A DNA stretch of 64,000 nt, from NCBI GenBank assembly GCA_030429485.1, contig JAUIFD010000001.1, forward strand, positions 1 to 64,000. The letters run 5' to 3'. Within the stretch, counting starts at the first letter, position 1, and every line of letters begins with the position of its first letter. Below, piece by piece: positions 25,952 through 35,592 of the stretch. Origin of the DNA: Phycisphaerae bacterium. Its GTDB lineage: Bacteria; Planctomycetota; Phycisphaerae; Phycisphaerales; UBA1924. Made by a program: the position numbers and the translations under genes. Under the pieces are notes generated by a model that did no database searches, was not told the origin of the DNA, and saw nothing but the letters and a program-made list of their open reading frames with translations.

Positions 25952-27644
25952 GCCGAACGCCCGCGAGGTTGGAAGCGTGGAAGCGCTGATCGCGCGCACA
26001 AAGCACCAGCTCAACCGCGCTCGCGCGGTGCGGATTGCGCTGCTCGCGTGCGCAGTCGGGGGCGCAGCGGCGGCGATCGGCGGAGGGGCGTTCTTGCTCG
26101 CGGGCGCGCGGGTGCCGGTCGTCCTCTATGTGGTCGTCCTCGTGTGCAGCGCCGCGATTGCCTGGGCGGCGTGGGTGATCGAACGGGTGGGCGATCGGGC
26201 TGCGGCACAGTTTCTCGACAAGAGCTTCGGGCTCGACGACGGGCTCACGACCAGCCTGGACCTCCATCACACGCACGCGGGCGGCGCGTTCGGCGCGCTC
26301 CAGGTGGCGTGGGCGGCGCGCCGGGCGGAGGGACTTGAGCCGACGCCCCTGATGCCCAAGCCGGGGCGGCTGCTCATCGCCGGCGCGATCCTCCTGCCGA
26401 CGCTCGCGGTGTCGCTCGGGTTTGCGCCGGAGTCGGCAGCGGTCGTCGCGGAGCGCGAGCGATTTGCGCGCACCCTGGTGCTCTCGGCCGAACTCAATAA
26501 GGGGATCGGAGAGGCGATCGAGGACACGATCGCGTCAGCCGATGAGGAGGAGCTCGCGGAGCTCGAGCCCAATGAGCTGCGCGAGCTGGCCGACGCGCTC
26601 GAGATGTCGGGCGAGCAGGCCGACCTGCTGCGTCAGTATGCGGAGATGGAGCACGAGCTCGCGGCTCGGGCTGAGGCGCTGCAGGCGCCCCGCGCCGAGG
26701 AGCTGATGGCGCGCGCCGGCGAGGCGCTCTCCGAGGGCGACGAGACGGCGCGCCTCGGGCGCATGCTTGAAGAGAAGCGGTTCGACGAGGCGGCGAAGGA
26801 GCTCGAGAAGTTCAAGCCCGCGCCCGAAGTCACGGCGGAAGACCTGGCGAGGCGGCGCGAGGAAGCCGAGCGACTCAAGAAGCTGACCAAGCGCCTCGCC
26901 GACGCCCGGCGGCGCATGGATGCAGCCCAGAGCGCCGCGGGCAAGCCGTCACGCAGCGCGTCGGACCGTTCGGCGAACACGGACGACGCACAGACGGGGC
27001 GGTTGTCGTCGCGCAAGGGCGGGACGACGTCGACGAACGACGACCAAGGTCGCCCGATCGAGGGCGAGATTCGCGAGATGGAGGAGGCGGTCGAGGAGCT
27101 CGAGCGGGCGCTCGCGGAGTGCGAGCACGGCGCGTGTGAGCAGGGCGAACTCAACGAGGCGTCGGACAAGCTCAAGCGCGCGCGCAGCGCCGTGAACTCG
27201 ATGCAGGGCGAGCTGCGCAAGCTCGGCGCGAAGCAGCGGGCGCGATCGAAGCTGAGCAAGCTGCGCTCGACGCTCGCGCAGTGCCAGAGCACCGTCGCCG
27301 GGCAGAGCCAGAGCCCGTTCGCCGGCGGGCGCGAGGCGGGGCAGGGGTCGGCGAAGTCGCAGAACGCGGAAGTCAACCGCGACGATGGGCGTCAGCTTGA
27401 TCTGCAGGGGATCCAGGGGCAAGGCCCGTCGGAGCTGGAGGTCGAGGAGGCGGATTCGGGGTCGGGCGTCACGACGCGCGGCGAGGCGGCCCGCAATGTC
27501 GACTATCAGCGCCAGTTTGAGTCTTTCGTCGAACGCCCGGACGTGCCTGACGCACTCAAGGAAGGCGTGCGCGAGTATCTGGAGCGCATCCATCGCGGAC
27601 CCGCGGACGCGGGATCGACCGATGAGGAGGACGGCACACGATGA
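25929..27644 (+). CDS. Membrane protein with long cytoplasmic or periplasmic coiled coil (Bat-operon type)
   Basis: 571 residues; the start overlaps the previous gene by 23 bases and has GGAGG upstream. Three TM segments (about residues 36-60, 66-86 and 143-163) are followed by a long Glu/Ala/Arg-rich coiled coil (AEMEHELAARAEALQ, LARRREEAERLKKLTKRL, EMEEAVEELERALAECEHG) and a low-complexity Ser/Gln/Gly stretch. The end has a conserved-looking block, QRQFESFVERPDVPDALKEGVREYLE. The plan resembles the DUF4175-like proteins that sit beside MoxR/VWA genes. It overlaps moxR by ATGA. Confidence 0.65.
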   Translation: MKTPMKTEPNAREVGSVEALIARTKHQLNRARAVRIALLACAVGGAAAAIGGGAFLLAGARVPVVLYVVVLVCSAAIAWAAWVIERVGDRAAAQFLDKSFGLDDGLTTSLDLHHTHAGGAFGALQVAWAARRAEGLEPTPLMPKPGRLLIAGAILLPTLAVSLGFAPESAAVVAERERFARTLVLSAELNKGIGEAIEDTIASADEEELAELEPNELRELADALEMSGEQADLLRQYAEMEHELAARAEALQAPRAEELMARAGEALSEGDETARLGRMLEEKRFDEAAKELEKFKPAPEVTAEDLARRREEAERLKKLTKRLADARRRMDAAQSAAGKPSRSASDRSANTDDAQTGRLSSRKGGTTSTNDDQGRPIEGEIREMEEAVEELERALAECEHGACEQGELNEASDKLKRARSAVNSMQGELRKLGAKQRARSKLSKLRSTLAQCQSTVAGQSQSPFAGGREAGQGSAKSQNAEVNRDDGRQLDLQGIQGQGPSELEVEEADSGSGVTTRGEAARNVDYQRQFESFVERPDVPDALKEGVREYLERIHRGPADAGSTDEEDGTR

Positions 27645-28642
27645 CGGGACTGACAACCGACGATGTCCGTGCTGCGGAGTCGGCCGCGGCGGACTTCGTC
27701 GCGACGTTCGAGCGCATCCGCGCGGAGGTCGCGAAGCTGATCGTGGGGCAGCGCGAGGTGGTCGAGCACGTGCTCATCGCGATCGCGTGCCAGGGGCACG
27801 TGCTGCTCGAGGGCGTGCCCGGGCTCGGGAAGACGACGCTCGTGACGACGCTGGGCAAGGCGATGCACCTGGACTGCGGGCGCATCCAGTTCACGCCCGA
27901 CCTGCTGCCGGCCGACGTGGTGGGATCGATGATCCTCGCGGAACGCTCGGGCGAGAAAGTGCTCGAGTTTCAGCGCGGTCCGGTGTTCACCAACCTGCTG
28001 CTCGCTGACGAGATCAACCGCGCCACGCCCAAGACGCAGTCGGCGCTGCTCGAGACGATGCAGGAGCGGTCGGTGACGGTCGCCGGGCGCACGATGCCGC
28101 TCGATCGCCCGTTCTTCGTGCTCGGCACGCAGAACCCGATCGAGTCGGACGGCACATACCCCTTGCCCGAGGCGCAGCTCGACCGGTTCTTCTTCAAGCT
28201 CCACGTGCCTATGCCGGATGAGAGCGAGCTCGAGACCATCCTGCAGCGGACGGGCGGGGTGGAGCTCCCGGAGGTGTCGGCGGTCGCGACGGGCGAGGAG
28301 ATTCTCGCGATGGGCGAGACGCTGCGGCGCGTGCCGATCGAGTCGGGCGTGCAGCGCAACCTGATCCGGATGGTGCGTCGATCGCATCCGAGCGACGCGG
28401 ACGCGCCGGAGTCGGTGAAGAAGTTTGTGCGCCACGGGGCGTCGCCGCGCGCAGCGCAGGCGATGCTCGCGGCGGCGCGGGCGCGGGCGCTGCTCGCGGG
28501 GCGGTATCACGTGAGCGGGGCGGACGTGCGTTCGGTGGCGCCGGCGGCGATGCGCCACCGCCTGATCCTGAGCTTCGAGGGCGAGGCTGAGGGTGTGCGC
28601 ACCGACGACATCATCGCGGACGTGCTGGCGACGCTCGACTGA
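27641..28642 (+). CDS. MoxR-family AAA+ ATPase
   Basis: 333 residues. Walker A is GVPGLGKTT (58-66), Walker B is LLLADEINRA with PKTQSALLETMQE after it, and sensor 1 is GTQNPIESDGTYPLPEAQLDRF. This is the MoxR type of AAA+ ATPase, which usually works with VWA-domain proteins to mature or remodel client complexes. Its start overlaps the stop of the coiled-coil gene (ATGA), and the DUF58 gene follows 16 bases later, so the genes are translated together. Confidence 0.93.
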   Translation: MTGLTTDDVRAAESAAADFVATFERIRAEVAKLIVGQREVVEHVLIAIACQGHVLLEGVPGLGKTTLVTTLGKAMHLDCGRIQFTPDLLPADVVGSMILAERSGEKVLEFQRGPVFTNLLLADEINRATPKTQSALLETMQERSVTVAGRTMPLDRPFFVLGTQNPIESDGTYPLPEAQLDRFFFKLHVPMPDESELETILQRTGGVELPEVSAVATGEEILAMGETLRRVPIESGVQRNLIRMVRRSHPSDADAPESVKKFVRHGASPRAAQAMLAAARARALLAGRYHVSGADVRSVAPAAMRHRLILSFEGEAEGVRTDDIIADVLATLD

Positions 28643-28658
28643 CCACGGGAGTGCGGAC

Positions 28659-29540
28659 GTGAGTCGCGAGCGGACAAGCCTGACCGACCCAGCGTTCATC
28701 CAGCGCCTGGAGACGCTGGCGTTGCTTGCGCGGCGTGTGCTTGGGGGCAAGCTGCAATCGAAGCGGCGCACGACGCGCAAGGGCGCGGGCGTCACGTTTG
28801 CGGACCACGCGGAGTATCACATCGGCGACGACCATCGCGCGATCGACTGGCGGGTGTACGGGCGTCTGGAGCACCTGGTCATCAAGCTCTTCGAGCTCGA
28901 GGAAGACATGACGCTGGTGATCCTGCTCGACGCGAGCCGATCGATGGAGTCGAAGTTCGACCACGCGAAGCGCCTCGCCGCGGCGTTGGCGTACGTCGCG
29001 CTCGCGGGGCACGACCAGGTGGTGATCTACTCGCTCGGGGAGCGTCTGGGCCCGCTGGTGGAGCCGGCGCGCGGGCGGGCGAAGCTGCTGACCATGCTGC
29101 GCACGCTCGAGCGGGCCGAGTGCAAGGGTGTGGATTCGGACTTCACGGCATGCTGCAAGGCGGCGCACGCGCGACACCGCCGGCGCTCGATGGTGCTGCC
29201 GATCTCGGACTTCCTCTTCCCGGGCGGGTTCGACAAGGGGTTGAGCCTGCTTCGCTCGGGTCGGCACGAGGTGTTCGCGATCCAGGTGCAGGACGAGGGC
29301 GACACGCGGTGCGACCTGCGAGGCGACGCGGAGCTTGTGTGCGTGGAGACCGGCGAGCACAGGCGGGTGACCGTTTCGCCGACCGAGGCGCGGGCGTACG
29401 AGCAGGCGGTGCGCGAGTGGAACGAGTCGCTCCGTGCGTCGTGCGTGCAGCGTCACGTGGGGCTCGTGTCGACGACGACGGACGTGGCGTTTGACGACAT
29501 CCTTCAGCGGATCCTCCGGCGCGGCGGGTTGGTCGCGTGA
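28659..29540 (+). CDS. DUF58 domain protein (VWA-like)
   Basis: 293 residues from GTG 28659 with GGGAG upstream. The DUF58 core EYHIGDDHRAIDWRVYGRLEHLVIKLFE is followed by the VWA-like strand VILLDASRSMESKF, with a metal-site DxSxSM motif at residues 91-96. These proteins are constant partners of MoxR ATPases. No TM segment, so it is cytoplasmic, unlike the following two proteins. The stop overlaps the GTG start of the next gene. Confidence 0.9.
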   Translation: MSRERTSLTDPAFIQRLETLALLARRVLGGKLQSKRRTTRKGAGVTFADHAEYHIGDDHRAIDWRVYGRLEHLVIKLFELEEDMTLVILLDASRSMESKFDHAKRLAAALAYVALAGHDQVVIYSLGERLGPLVEPARGRAKLLTMLRTLERAECKGVDSDFTACCKAAHARHRRRSMVLPISDFLFPGGFDKGLSLLRSGRHEVFAIQVQDEGDTRCDLRGDAELVCVETGEHRRVTVSPTEARAYEQAVREWNESLRASCVQRHVGLVSTTTDVAFDDILQRILRRGGLVA

Positions 29541-31333
29541 CGTTTCTTTCGCCGGGATTCCTGTGGGCGTTTGCGCTGGCGGCGCCGCTGGTGGCGGTCT
29601 ATCTGCTGAAGGTGCGCCCGCGCCGTCACGCGGTGTCGGCGTTGTTTCTGTGGGATCGTGTGTTCGTGGAGCGCCGGTCCTCGTCTCTGTTGCGCCGGCT
29701 GCGCGACGCGATCTCGCTCGCGATGCTGCTGGCGGTGCTCATCGCGCTCGCGCTGGGGGCGGCGCGTCCGCGCTTCGACGGCACGGACCACCGGGACGTG
29801 CTCCTGATCGTGGATCGCTCGGTGAGCATGGGCGAGAGCGACGACGGGGCGACCCGCCTGGACCGGGCGAAACGCGAGGCTGAGCGGGTGCTGGCGGCGC
29901 TCCCGGCGGGGCGGCGCGGTGGCGTTGCGGCGCTCGATGATCGGCTCGATTTCCTCTGCTTTTTCACGGCTGATCGGCGGCGCCTTCGCGATGCGGTCCG
30001 CTCGATCACGCAGACCGACTTGCCCTCGGATCGGCGGGCGCTCTCCTCAATCGATCAGCTCGACGACCTCGCGGAGCGCGTGCGGATCGTGCTGGTCTCC
30101 GACGGCGTGGGTGAGCGATTCGAGATTCCGGAGGGCGTGGAGTGCCTCGCGATCGGCGATGCGCCGGCGGTCAACGCGGGGTTTGTCGTCGCGGACCTGG
30201 TGTTTGACGCGGACTCGGGCGGGATTGCGCTGCTCTTTCAGATCGGCGCAAGTGTGGGCGTCGCGAGCGATGCGGCGGCGGACGTGACGCTCTTGCGCGA
30301 CGGGGCGCCGATCAAGATCATGCGGACCGAGATCGCCCCTGGGATCAACGAGCCGCAATACTACACGCTGCCCGGCGAGTCGGGCGAGTATGCGCTGCGC
30401 CTCGACATGGCGGGCGGGCTCGGCGCTGACGACATGGCGTATCTGGTGGCGCACAACCCGCCTGCGATGCGCGTGGGGCTCGCGATCAGCAACCCGTATT
30501 TCTATGCGCACGCGGTGAGCGCGTTCGAGCGGGCCGAGCGGCTGATGACGCTGACCACGGAGACCGCGGGGGCGGACGTGGTGGTGGCGAGCGGCGATGC
30601 GGCTCGGGCTTCGGCGGATGGCGACGGGCCGCGCTTGGGGTATGTGGTGTTTGCGCCGCCGGTCGAGTCGGTGTGGGCGGAGGACGTGGGGGAGGCGATC
30701 GAGTCGCCGATCGCGCGCGCGCACGTCGACGATCATCCGGCGTTTCGGTATCTGCCGATCGAACTGCTCGCGTTTGCGGGGGCGCGCGCCATGCGTGCGC
30801 CCGAGGGCGCAGCCGTGCTCGTGGAGGATGCGTCGGGCGTGCCGCTCGTGTGGCAGATGCGCGCGGGCGAGAAGCCCGCGCTGGTGTTCAACATGGACCC
30901 GGCGCTGGGTGACTTCGTTCTGAGCCCGTACTTCCCGCTCCTGATTCGTGGGGCGGCGACGCACCTCGCGGGGCGGAATATCCCGCCCGCGTCAACGTAC
31001 GCGACGGGCTCAGCTGGCGTCGGCGCGGGGCTCTCAGCGGATGAGGGGCGGCGCGTCACGGCGCCGGATCAGGAAGTGCGGACGGTGGACGCGGGCGGGG
31101 CGGTCGTGTTTGAGCGGGCGGGGTTCTATTCGCTCGAGAGCCGAACGGGCGCGCGCACGCTCGCGGCGAGCGTGTTGCACCGCGGCGAGACGACAGACGC
31201 GCCGCTTGAGCCGCTCCCAGAGGCGCCGGTCGGGCTTGCGCGGGGGCGTCCGGTCTGGGTGTTGCTCGCGGTTGCGGCGCTGATCGTGCTGGTTGCGGAG
31301 GAGCTGCTCTACCACCGAAGGAAGGTGGGCTGA
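29537..31333 (+). CDS. BatA-like membrane protein with VWA domain
   Basis: 598 residues from GTG 29537, overlapping the DUF58 stop (GTGA). FLSPGFLWAFALAAPLVAVYLLKVRPRRHAVSALFLW is the N-terminal aerotolerance-regulator (BatA) signature, with a second TM at about residues 56-76. The VWA domain has its metal motif at VDRSVSMGE (93-99) and runs to about residue 240. A beta-rich extracytoplasmic region and a last TM (VLLAVAALIVLVAEELLYH) follow. It probably passes a MoxR-driven change across the membrane; clients are unknown. Confidence 0.87.
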   Translation: MTFLSPGFLWAFALAAPLVAVYLLKVRPRRHAVSALFLWDRVFVERRSSSLLRRLRDAISLAMLLAVLIALALGAARPRFDGTDHRDVLLIVDRSVSMGESDDGATRLDRAKREAERVLAALPAGRRGGVAALDDRLDFLCFFTADRRRLRDAVRSITQTDLPSDRRALSSIDQLDDLAERVRIVLVSDGVGERFEIPEGVECLAIGDAPAVNAGFVVADLVFDADSGGIALLFQIGASVGVASDAAADVTLLRDGAPIKIMRTEIAPGINEPQYYTLPGESGEYALRLDMAGGLGADDMAYLVAHNPPAMRVGLAISNPYFYAHAVSAFERAERLMTLTTETAGADVVVASGDAARASADGDGPRLGYVVFAPPVESVWAEDVGEAIESPIARAHVDDHPAFRYLPIELLAFAGARAMRAPEGAAVLVEDASGVPLVWQMRAGEKPALVFNMDPALGDFVLSPYFPLLIRGAATHLAGRNIPPASTYATGSAGVGAGLSADEGRRVTAPDQEVRTVDAGGAVVFERAGFYSLESRTGARTLAASVLHRGETTDAPLEPLPEAPVGLARGRPVWVLLAVAALIVLVAEELLYHRRKVG

Positions 31334-33849
31334 TGCAGCTCGCGGATACGTCGCCGCTCTGGCTCTTGGCGCCGATCGCGGTGGCGCTGGCGGTGGCGTG
31401 GCGTCTGTCGCTCGTGGATCGTCCGCGGGCGAAGCGGGTGGCGTCGGCGTGCGCGCGCGTGGTGGCGGTGGTGCTGGTCGTGTTGGCGTTGTGCGGGCCG
31501 ACGATCGAGCGGGCGACGAGGCGGGCGCACGTCGCGTTTCTGGTGGATCTGTCGGCATCGGTGAGCTTGGAGGATGCGAGGCGAGCGCTCGACGACATCG
31601 ACCGGGCGATCGGCGGGCTTGAGCCGGGGGATACGTGGTCGCTCACGAGCTTTGGGACGACGCCGAGGTCGCACGAGAGTTCGGACGAGATGCGTGCGAT
31701 TCTGGACGCGTGGGCGGAGCGTGCGCCGGACGACCGGTTCCAGTCGGCGTCGGACCTTGGGCGTGCGCTGGATGCGGCGCGTCTCACGATGCCGGCTGAT
31801 GCGGCGCGTCGGGTGGTGGTGCTGTCGGACGGGCGGATCGGGGAGGATGCGGCGCTCGATGCGGCGATGGCGCGTCTGGAGCGCGAGCATGTGGATGTGC
31901 GGTTTGGTGCGCTGGCGACGCTCAAGCATCCGGAGGTCGCGGTGGCGGGGATCGTGCCGAGCCCGCGGTATGCGCACGAGGGCGAGCTTGTGCGGCTTCG
32001 GGTGGATGTGCGCGCGAATCTGGATACGAATGCCGAGGTGCGTCTGTCGCACCGCGGCGTGATCATTGCGCGGCGCGAGGTGGAGCTGGCGAGCGACGAG
32101 GCGACGAGCGTCGAGTTTACGGTGCCGATGGTGACGCCCGGGCGGAGCATCTGGCGTGCGGAGGTTTCGGCGGCGGAGGATTACTTCGCGGTGAACAACA
32201 GCGCGGAGTGCACGGTGGATGTGTCGGGTCGGCCGCGTGTGCTCGTGATCCACACGGAGCCGCGGGAGATGCGTGAGTTTGAGCGTGCGATGGCGCAGCA
32301 GGACGTTGTGGTGGAGGTGCGTGAGCCGACGGGTCTTCCGACTTCCATGCGCGAGCTGCTCGCGTTTGACGCGGTGGTGCTCGCCAAAGCGCCGGCGACG
32401 GATTTCGAGCCGCAGCAGCTCGCGATGCTGAGGCGGTACGTGTCTGATTTCGCGGGCGGGCTCGCGATGTTTGGTTCGGACGACAGCTTCGGGCTTGGCG
32501 GGTACTACCAGACGCCGATTGAAGAGGCGCTTCCGCTCGTGTCGCGGTTTGAGAAGGAGAAGGAGCAGCCTTCGATGGCGATGGTGATCGTCATCGACAA
32601 GTCGGGGAGTATGAGCGGTGCGCCGATTGCGCTTGCGCGGCAGGCGGCGAAGGCGGCGGTCGATCTGCTGGGGCCGCGCGATCAGATCGGGGTGGTCGCG
32701 TTTGACGGGCAGGCGTTTGTGGCGCTCGACATGACGCACGCGATCGATCGCGAGACGATCAAGTCTTCGATCGACCGGATTGGCGCGGGCGGCGGGACGT
32801 TCATGTATGCGGGGATGAACCAGGCGCGCGAGATGCTCCAGGGGGTCGCGGCCCAGATCAAACACATGATCGTGCTCGGCGACGGGATGACGCAGCCGGC
32901 GGACCACGAAGGGCTTGTGCGCGATCTGACGGACTTCGGCGTGACGGTGTCGACGGTGGCGCTCGGGCCGCAGGCGGATCGGGCGCTCCTGGCGGGGCTT
33001 GCGGAGCGTGGGCACGGGCGTTACTACGAGACGTCGGACCCCAACAACGTGCCGCAGATCTTCACGCGCGAGACGATGCAGGCATCGCGTTCGGCGATCA
33101 AGGAAGACCTGTTCTCGTCAGTGCAGATCGCGGATCACCCGTTGCTGGAGGGATTCTCGGAGGCGTCACTCCCGTTCTCACTCGGCTTTGTGATGACGCG
33201 GGCGAAGCCGACCGCACAGATGTTGCTGGCGACCGACACGGGCGAGCCGCTGCTCGCGGTGAGTAACTACGGGCTCGGCACGACGCTCGCGTTTACGAGT
33301 GATCTGACGACGCGTTGGGGCGCCGAGTGGGTGGCGTGGCCGGACTTCGGGCGCTTCTGGGCGCAGGCGCTGCGCGCGCTCGTGCGCCGCGCCGACGCGG
33401 ACCAGTTGCGCATGATGGAGCGTGTGGACCGTGATGTATGGGTAATCGAGGCTTGGGAGCCGAGGGGGGCCGCATCAGCGGGGAGACCCGCGAGCTTCAC
33501 CGCAGAAGTGTCAGACGACGCCGGGCGCTCCGACAATGCGGAGGTGCGTCTGAGCGGTATCGGGCGTCACATTGTGCGAGTGCCGCTTGAGTCGAGCGAT
33601 CGCTTGACGTTGCGCGTCACCGATGCGACTTCGGGAGCGCTGCGCGTGGTGCATCACGAGCGGGGGTATCCGCGGGAATACGACCTCACGGGGCGCGTCG
33701 CGCCGGCGCTCGCTCGCGCGGGTGGCTTCGATCCGGCGCTGGTGCGGGAAGGGCTGGCGGGGGAGCGCCGGCGCGTGGAGTTGGCGCCGTGGTTCTTGGT
33801 GGGCGCCATCCTCGCGTCGATTGTGAGCATCGTGTTTCGGCGTGCGTGA
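31333..33849 (+). CDS. Large membrane protein with two VWA domains and a glutamine-amidotransferase-like domain
   Basis: 838 residues; its ATG shares the last base of the previous stop. Two N-terminal TMs (about 8-25, 39-57) are followed by a first VWA domain with VDLSASVSLE (71-80), an Ig-like beta region, and a class I amidotransferase-like region (PRVLVIHTEPRE to MFGSDDSFGLGGYY) without an obvious catalytic Cys. The second VWA domain has MVIVIDKSGSMSG near residue 420. A C-terminal TM (FLVGAILASIVSIVFR) ends it. It closes the operon. Such proteins are known beside MoxR genes in planctomycetes; the role is undefined. Confidence 0.85.
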   Translation: MQLADTSPLWLLAPIAVALAVAWRLSLVDRPRAKRVASACARVVAVVLVVLALCGPTIERATRRAHVAFLVDLSASVSLEDARRALDDIDRAIGGLEPGDTWSLTSFGTTPRSHESSDEMRAILDAWAERAPDDRFQSASDLGRALDAARLTMPADAARRVVVLSDGRIGEDAALDAAMARLEREHVDVRFGALATLKHPEVAVAGIVPSPRYAHEGELVRLRVDVRANLDTNAEVRLSHRGVIIARREVELASDEATSVEFTVPMVTPGRSIWRAEVSAAEDYFAVNNSAECTVDVSGRPRVLVIHTEPREMREFERAMAQQDVVVEVREPTGLPTSMRELLAFDAVVLAKAPATDFEPQQLAMLRRYVSDFAGGLAMFGSDDSFGLGGYYQTPIEEALPLVSRFEKEKEQPSMAMVIVIDKSGSMSGAPIALARQAAKAAVDLLGPRDQIGVVAFDGQAFVALDMTHAIDRETIKSSIDRIGAGGGTFMYAGMNQAREMLQGVAAQIKHMIVLGDGMTQPADHEGLVRDLTDFGVTVSTVALGPQADRALLAGLAERGHGRYYETSDPNNVPQIFTRETMQASRSAIKEDLFSSVQIADHPLLEGFSEASLPFSLGFVMTRAKPTAQMLLATDTGEPLLAVSNYGLGTTLAFTSDLTTRWGAEWVAWPDFGRFWAQALRALVRRADADQLRMMERVDRDVWVIEAWEPRGAASAGRPASFTAEVSDDAGRSDNAEVRLSGIGRHIVRVPLESSDRLTLRVTDATSGALRVVHHERGYPREYDLTGRVAPALARAGGFDPALVREGLAGERRRVELAPWFLVGAILASIVSIVFRRA

Positions 33850-33917
33850 CACGCGAGAGGCGCTGCGGATTCACTGCCGGCCAAGGCACCTCGGTCACCG
33901 GCTTGTCGCTGGGCCAA

Positions 33918-33990
33918 AGCCGCCTGCCGGACTCGAACCGGCGACCGTCGGTTTACAAAACCGAAGCTCTACCAACTGAGCTAAGGCGGC
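33918..33990 (-). tRNA. tRNA-Thr (anticodon UGU)
   Basis: On the minus strand a complete cloverleaf folds: acceptor arms GCCGCCT and AGGCGGC, D arm GCTC/GAGC, anticodon stem TCGGT/ACCGA around loop TTTGTAA, and T arm GCCGG-TTCGAGT-CCGGC. The anticodon is TGT, reading ACA. The 73-base gene has no encoded CCA. It faces the end of the VWA operon. Confidence 0.96.
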
Positions 33991-34143
33991 GTGCGGTTAA
34001 TCCTACGCTCGCACGCGGGCCTGCTCCGGTGCATGTCACTCCTGGCGAGGGGGTGCCCGTCGTCCGGGTGCCTGCGTCGCCGGGCCGGGGCGCCTCGGAT
34101 GGTCGTTCGCCGAACACGGCTCGCGGGCTCGCGTAGTCAGAGG

Positions 34144-34659
34144 ATGGCACGCTCACCCGCCGCTCGCGCGTTCTATGCCCGTCAGGTCGCGATCATCGCG
34201 GCATCGGCCGTCGGCGCGGGCGCGGTCATGGGCGCTGGCGCTGTGGCTGGCTTCACGCTCTGGTTTGGGCAGGATGATGGGCTCGCGACGGCGGTGGGGT
34301 ACGCGATCTCGCTTGCGCCCTTCGCCGCCGCCGGGGGCGCGTGCCTCGGCGTGGTGTCGCTCGCCTACCTCCTGCCGCTCCTGCTTGTCACCGATCTGCG
34401 CCGTTCGCTCGCGACGGTTATGGGCGTCTCGATGCCCGTCGGGATCGGGCTTGGCGTGGTCAATCCGGGCATCGGGGCGTTTGCGGCGCGCCTCATCCAG
34501 ATCGCTGTCGCGGCGGGTTGCGCGGCTGGGTTCCGCGTGATCCCCAAGGCCTTCGCGTGGGACGGGTCGTGCTGGGAGTGCGGATACGGGCGGGCCGGGC
34601 TTCCGCGGGGCGTGCCGTGCCCTGAGTGCGGCGACCTCCCGCCGCCCGGGCGGGATTGA
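34144..34659 (+). CDS. Membrane protein with C-terminal zinc ribbon
   Basis: 171 residues from ATG 34144, with in-frame codons reaching further upstream over the tRNA flank that I regard as non-coding. About four TM segments (AIIAASAVGAGAVMGAGAV, YAISLAPFAAAGGACLGVV, LAYLLPLLLVTDL, and a C-terminal one around GVVNPGIGAFAARLIQIAV) precede CWECGYGRAGLPRGVPCPECG, the planctomycete-style ribbon. Function unknown. The next gene starts 76 bases downstream. Confidence 0.6.
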   Translation: MARSPAARAFYARQVAIIAASAVGAGAVMGAGAVAGFTLWFGQDDGLATAVGYAISLAPFAAAGGACLGVVSLAYLLPLLLVTDLRRSLATVMGVSMPVGIGLGVVNPGIGAFAARLIQIAVAAGCAAGFRVIPKAFAWDGSCWECGYGRAGLPRGVPCPECGDLPPPGRD

Positions 34660-34735
34660 CTCCGCGGTTCCGATGGCGGGGAGGATGCCGTACGCTGTCG
34701 ATCCCGGACGACCCGGGCAGCGAGGGCCGGCGGCG

Positions 34736-35584
34736 ATGAGCGATCAAGCGAAGAGGTGCGTGGGGTGTGGGGTGGATTGCTCCGATCGCCCGCGGGTGAA
34801 AGACAAGAACGGGCGCTATCTGTGCCGGTCGTGTTACGACGCTCGCAAGGCGACGCGCCCGTCAGAGAGCGATGTCGCGACCAAGGGCCTTCCGGTCGTC
34901 GATTCCGGGGCGCAGACGGGCACCCGCCCTCCCGTTGCCGATGGGCTTGACGAGGGGTACGGGCTGGCGAGCGATGAGCCGCGGCGAGCGCCCTCCGCGG
35001 GCGCTCCGAGCGACGCGGATGTGATGGCCAACCTCCTCGCGGAGGACCTCAACCCCGGCACCGAGCAGTGCCCGGAGTGCAGGGCGCGGATCAAGCAGGG
35101 CGCCGTCATCTGCAGCAACTGCGGGTACAACAAGGTGACGGGCAAAGCGGTGCAGACGCGTGTGCTCAAGGCGCTTGAGGCGAAGGAGTCCAAGGGCAGC
35201 GGGCGCACTCGAACCCTCGAGATCCCCGGATGGGTCATCCCGACCGTGGTCGCTGCTGGATACTGCGGGCTCGGGTACTACGCGACGATTGACGAGATGG
35301 CGTGGATGGCGTGGATGGTCACCGCGGGGGTGTTCTTTCTCGCGTGCTACGTGTGGGGGCTCGTCGCGGCGTTCCAAGAGGGTGAGACAACCTGGGGTGT
35401 GATGGGGATCGTTGGTGCGTTCTGCTGCGCGCCGCTCCAACTCGTGTTCATCATCTGGTCGATTCTCCAGACGCATCGCCCGGTCATGTCGGGGCTCATG
35501 CTGGTGAACTTCATCTCCTATGTCGCGGCGTTGATTGTCGGGCATACGACATGGGACAGCCTGTCGCAGTACATGGAGCCATAG
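34736..35584 (+). CDS. Membrane protein with two zinc-ribbon modules
   Basis: 282 residues from ATG 34736 (MSDQAKRCVGCG). The N-terminus has CVGCGVDC...YLCRSC, then a disordered linker, then CPECRARIKQGAVICSNCGYN, giving two four-cysteine zinc sites. Four TM segments follow (about residues 160-176, 188-212, 221-243, 255-272). No enzymatic motif. The protein may sense or scaffold at the membrane, which is speculation. The next gene starts within 10 bases of its end. Confidence 0.65.
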   Translation: MSDQAKRCVGCGVDCSDRPRVKDKNGRYLCRSCYDARKATRPSESDVATKGLPVVDSGAQTGTRPPVADGLDEGYGLASDEPRRAPSAGAPSDADVMANLLAEDLNPGTEQCPECRARIKQGAVICSNCGYNKVTGKAVQTRVLKALEAKESKGSGRTRTLEIPGWVIPTVVAAGYCGLGYYATIDEMAWMAWMVTAGVFFLACYVWGLVAAFQEGETTWGVMGIVGAFCCAPLQLVFIIWSILQTHRPVMSGLMLVNFISYVAALIVGHTTWDSLSQYMEP

Positions 35585-35592
35585 GAGACACG

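Noticed and set aside
24479-26014. A 511-residue open frame on the minus strand inside the giant TPR gene
   Set aside because: Long antisense frames are expected in GC-rich coding DNA. Its protein is Arg/His/Leu-rich without domain motifs, and the plus-strand frame has a signal peptide and repeats.
31309-33015. A 568-residue minus-strand open frame
   Set aside because: It mirrors the VWA gene, is extremely Arg/His-rich and has no recognisable domain.
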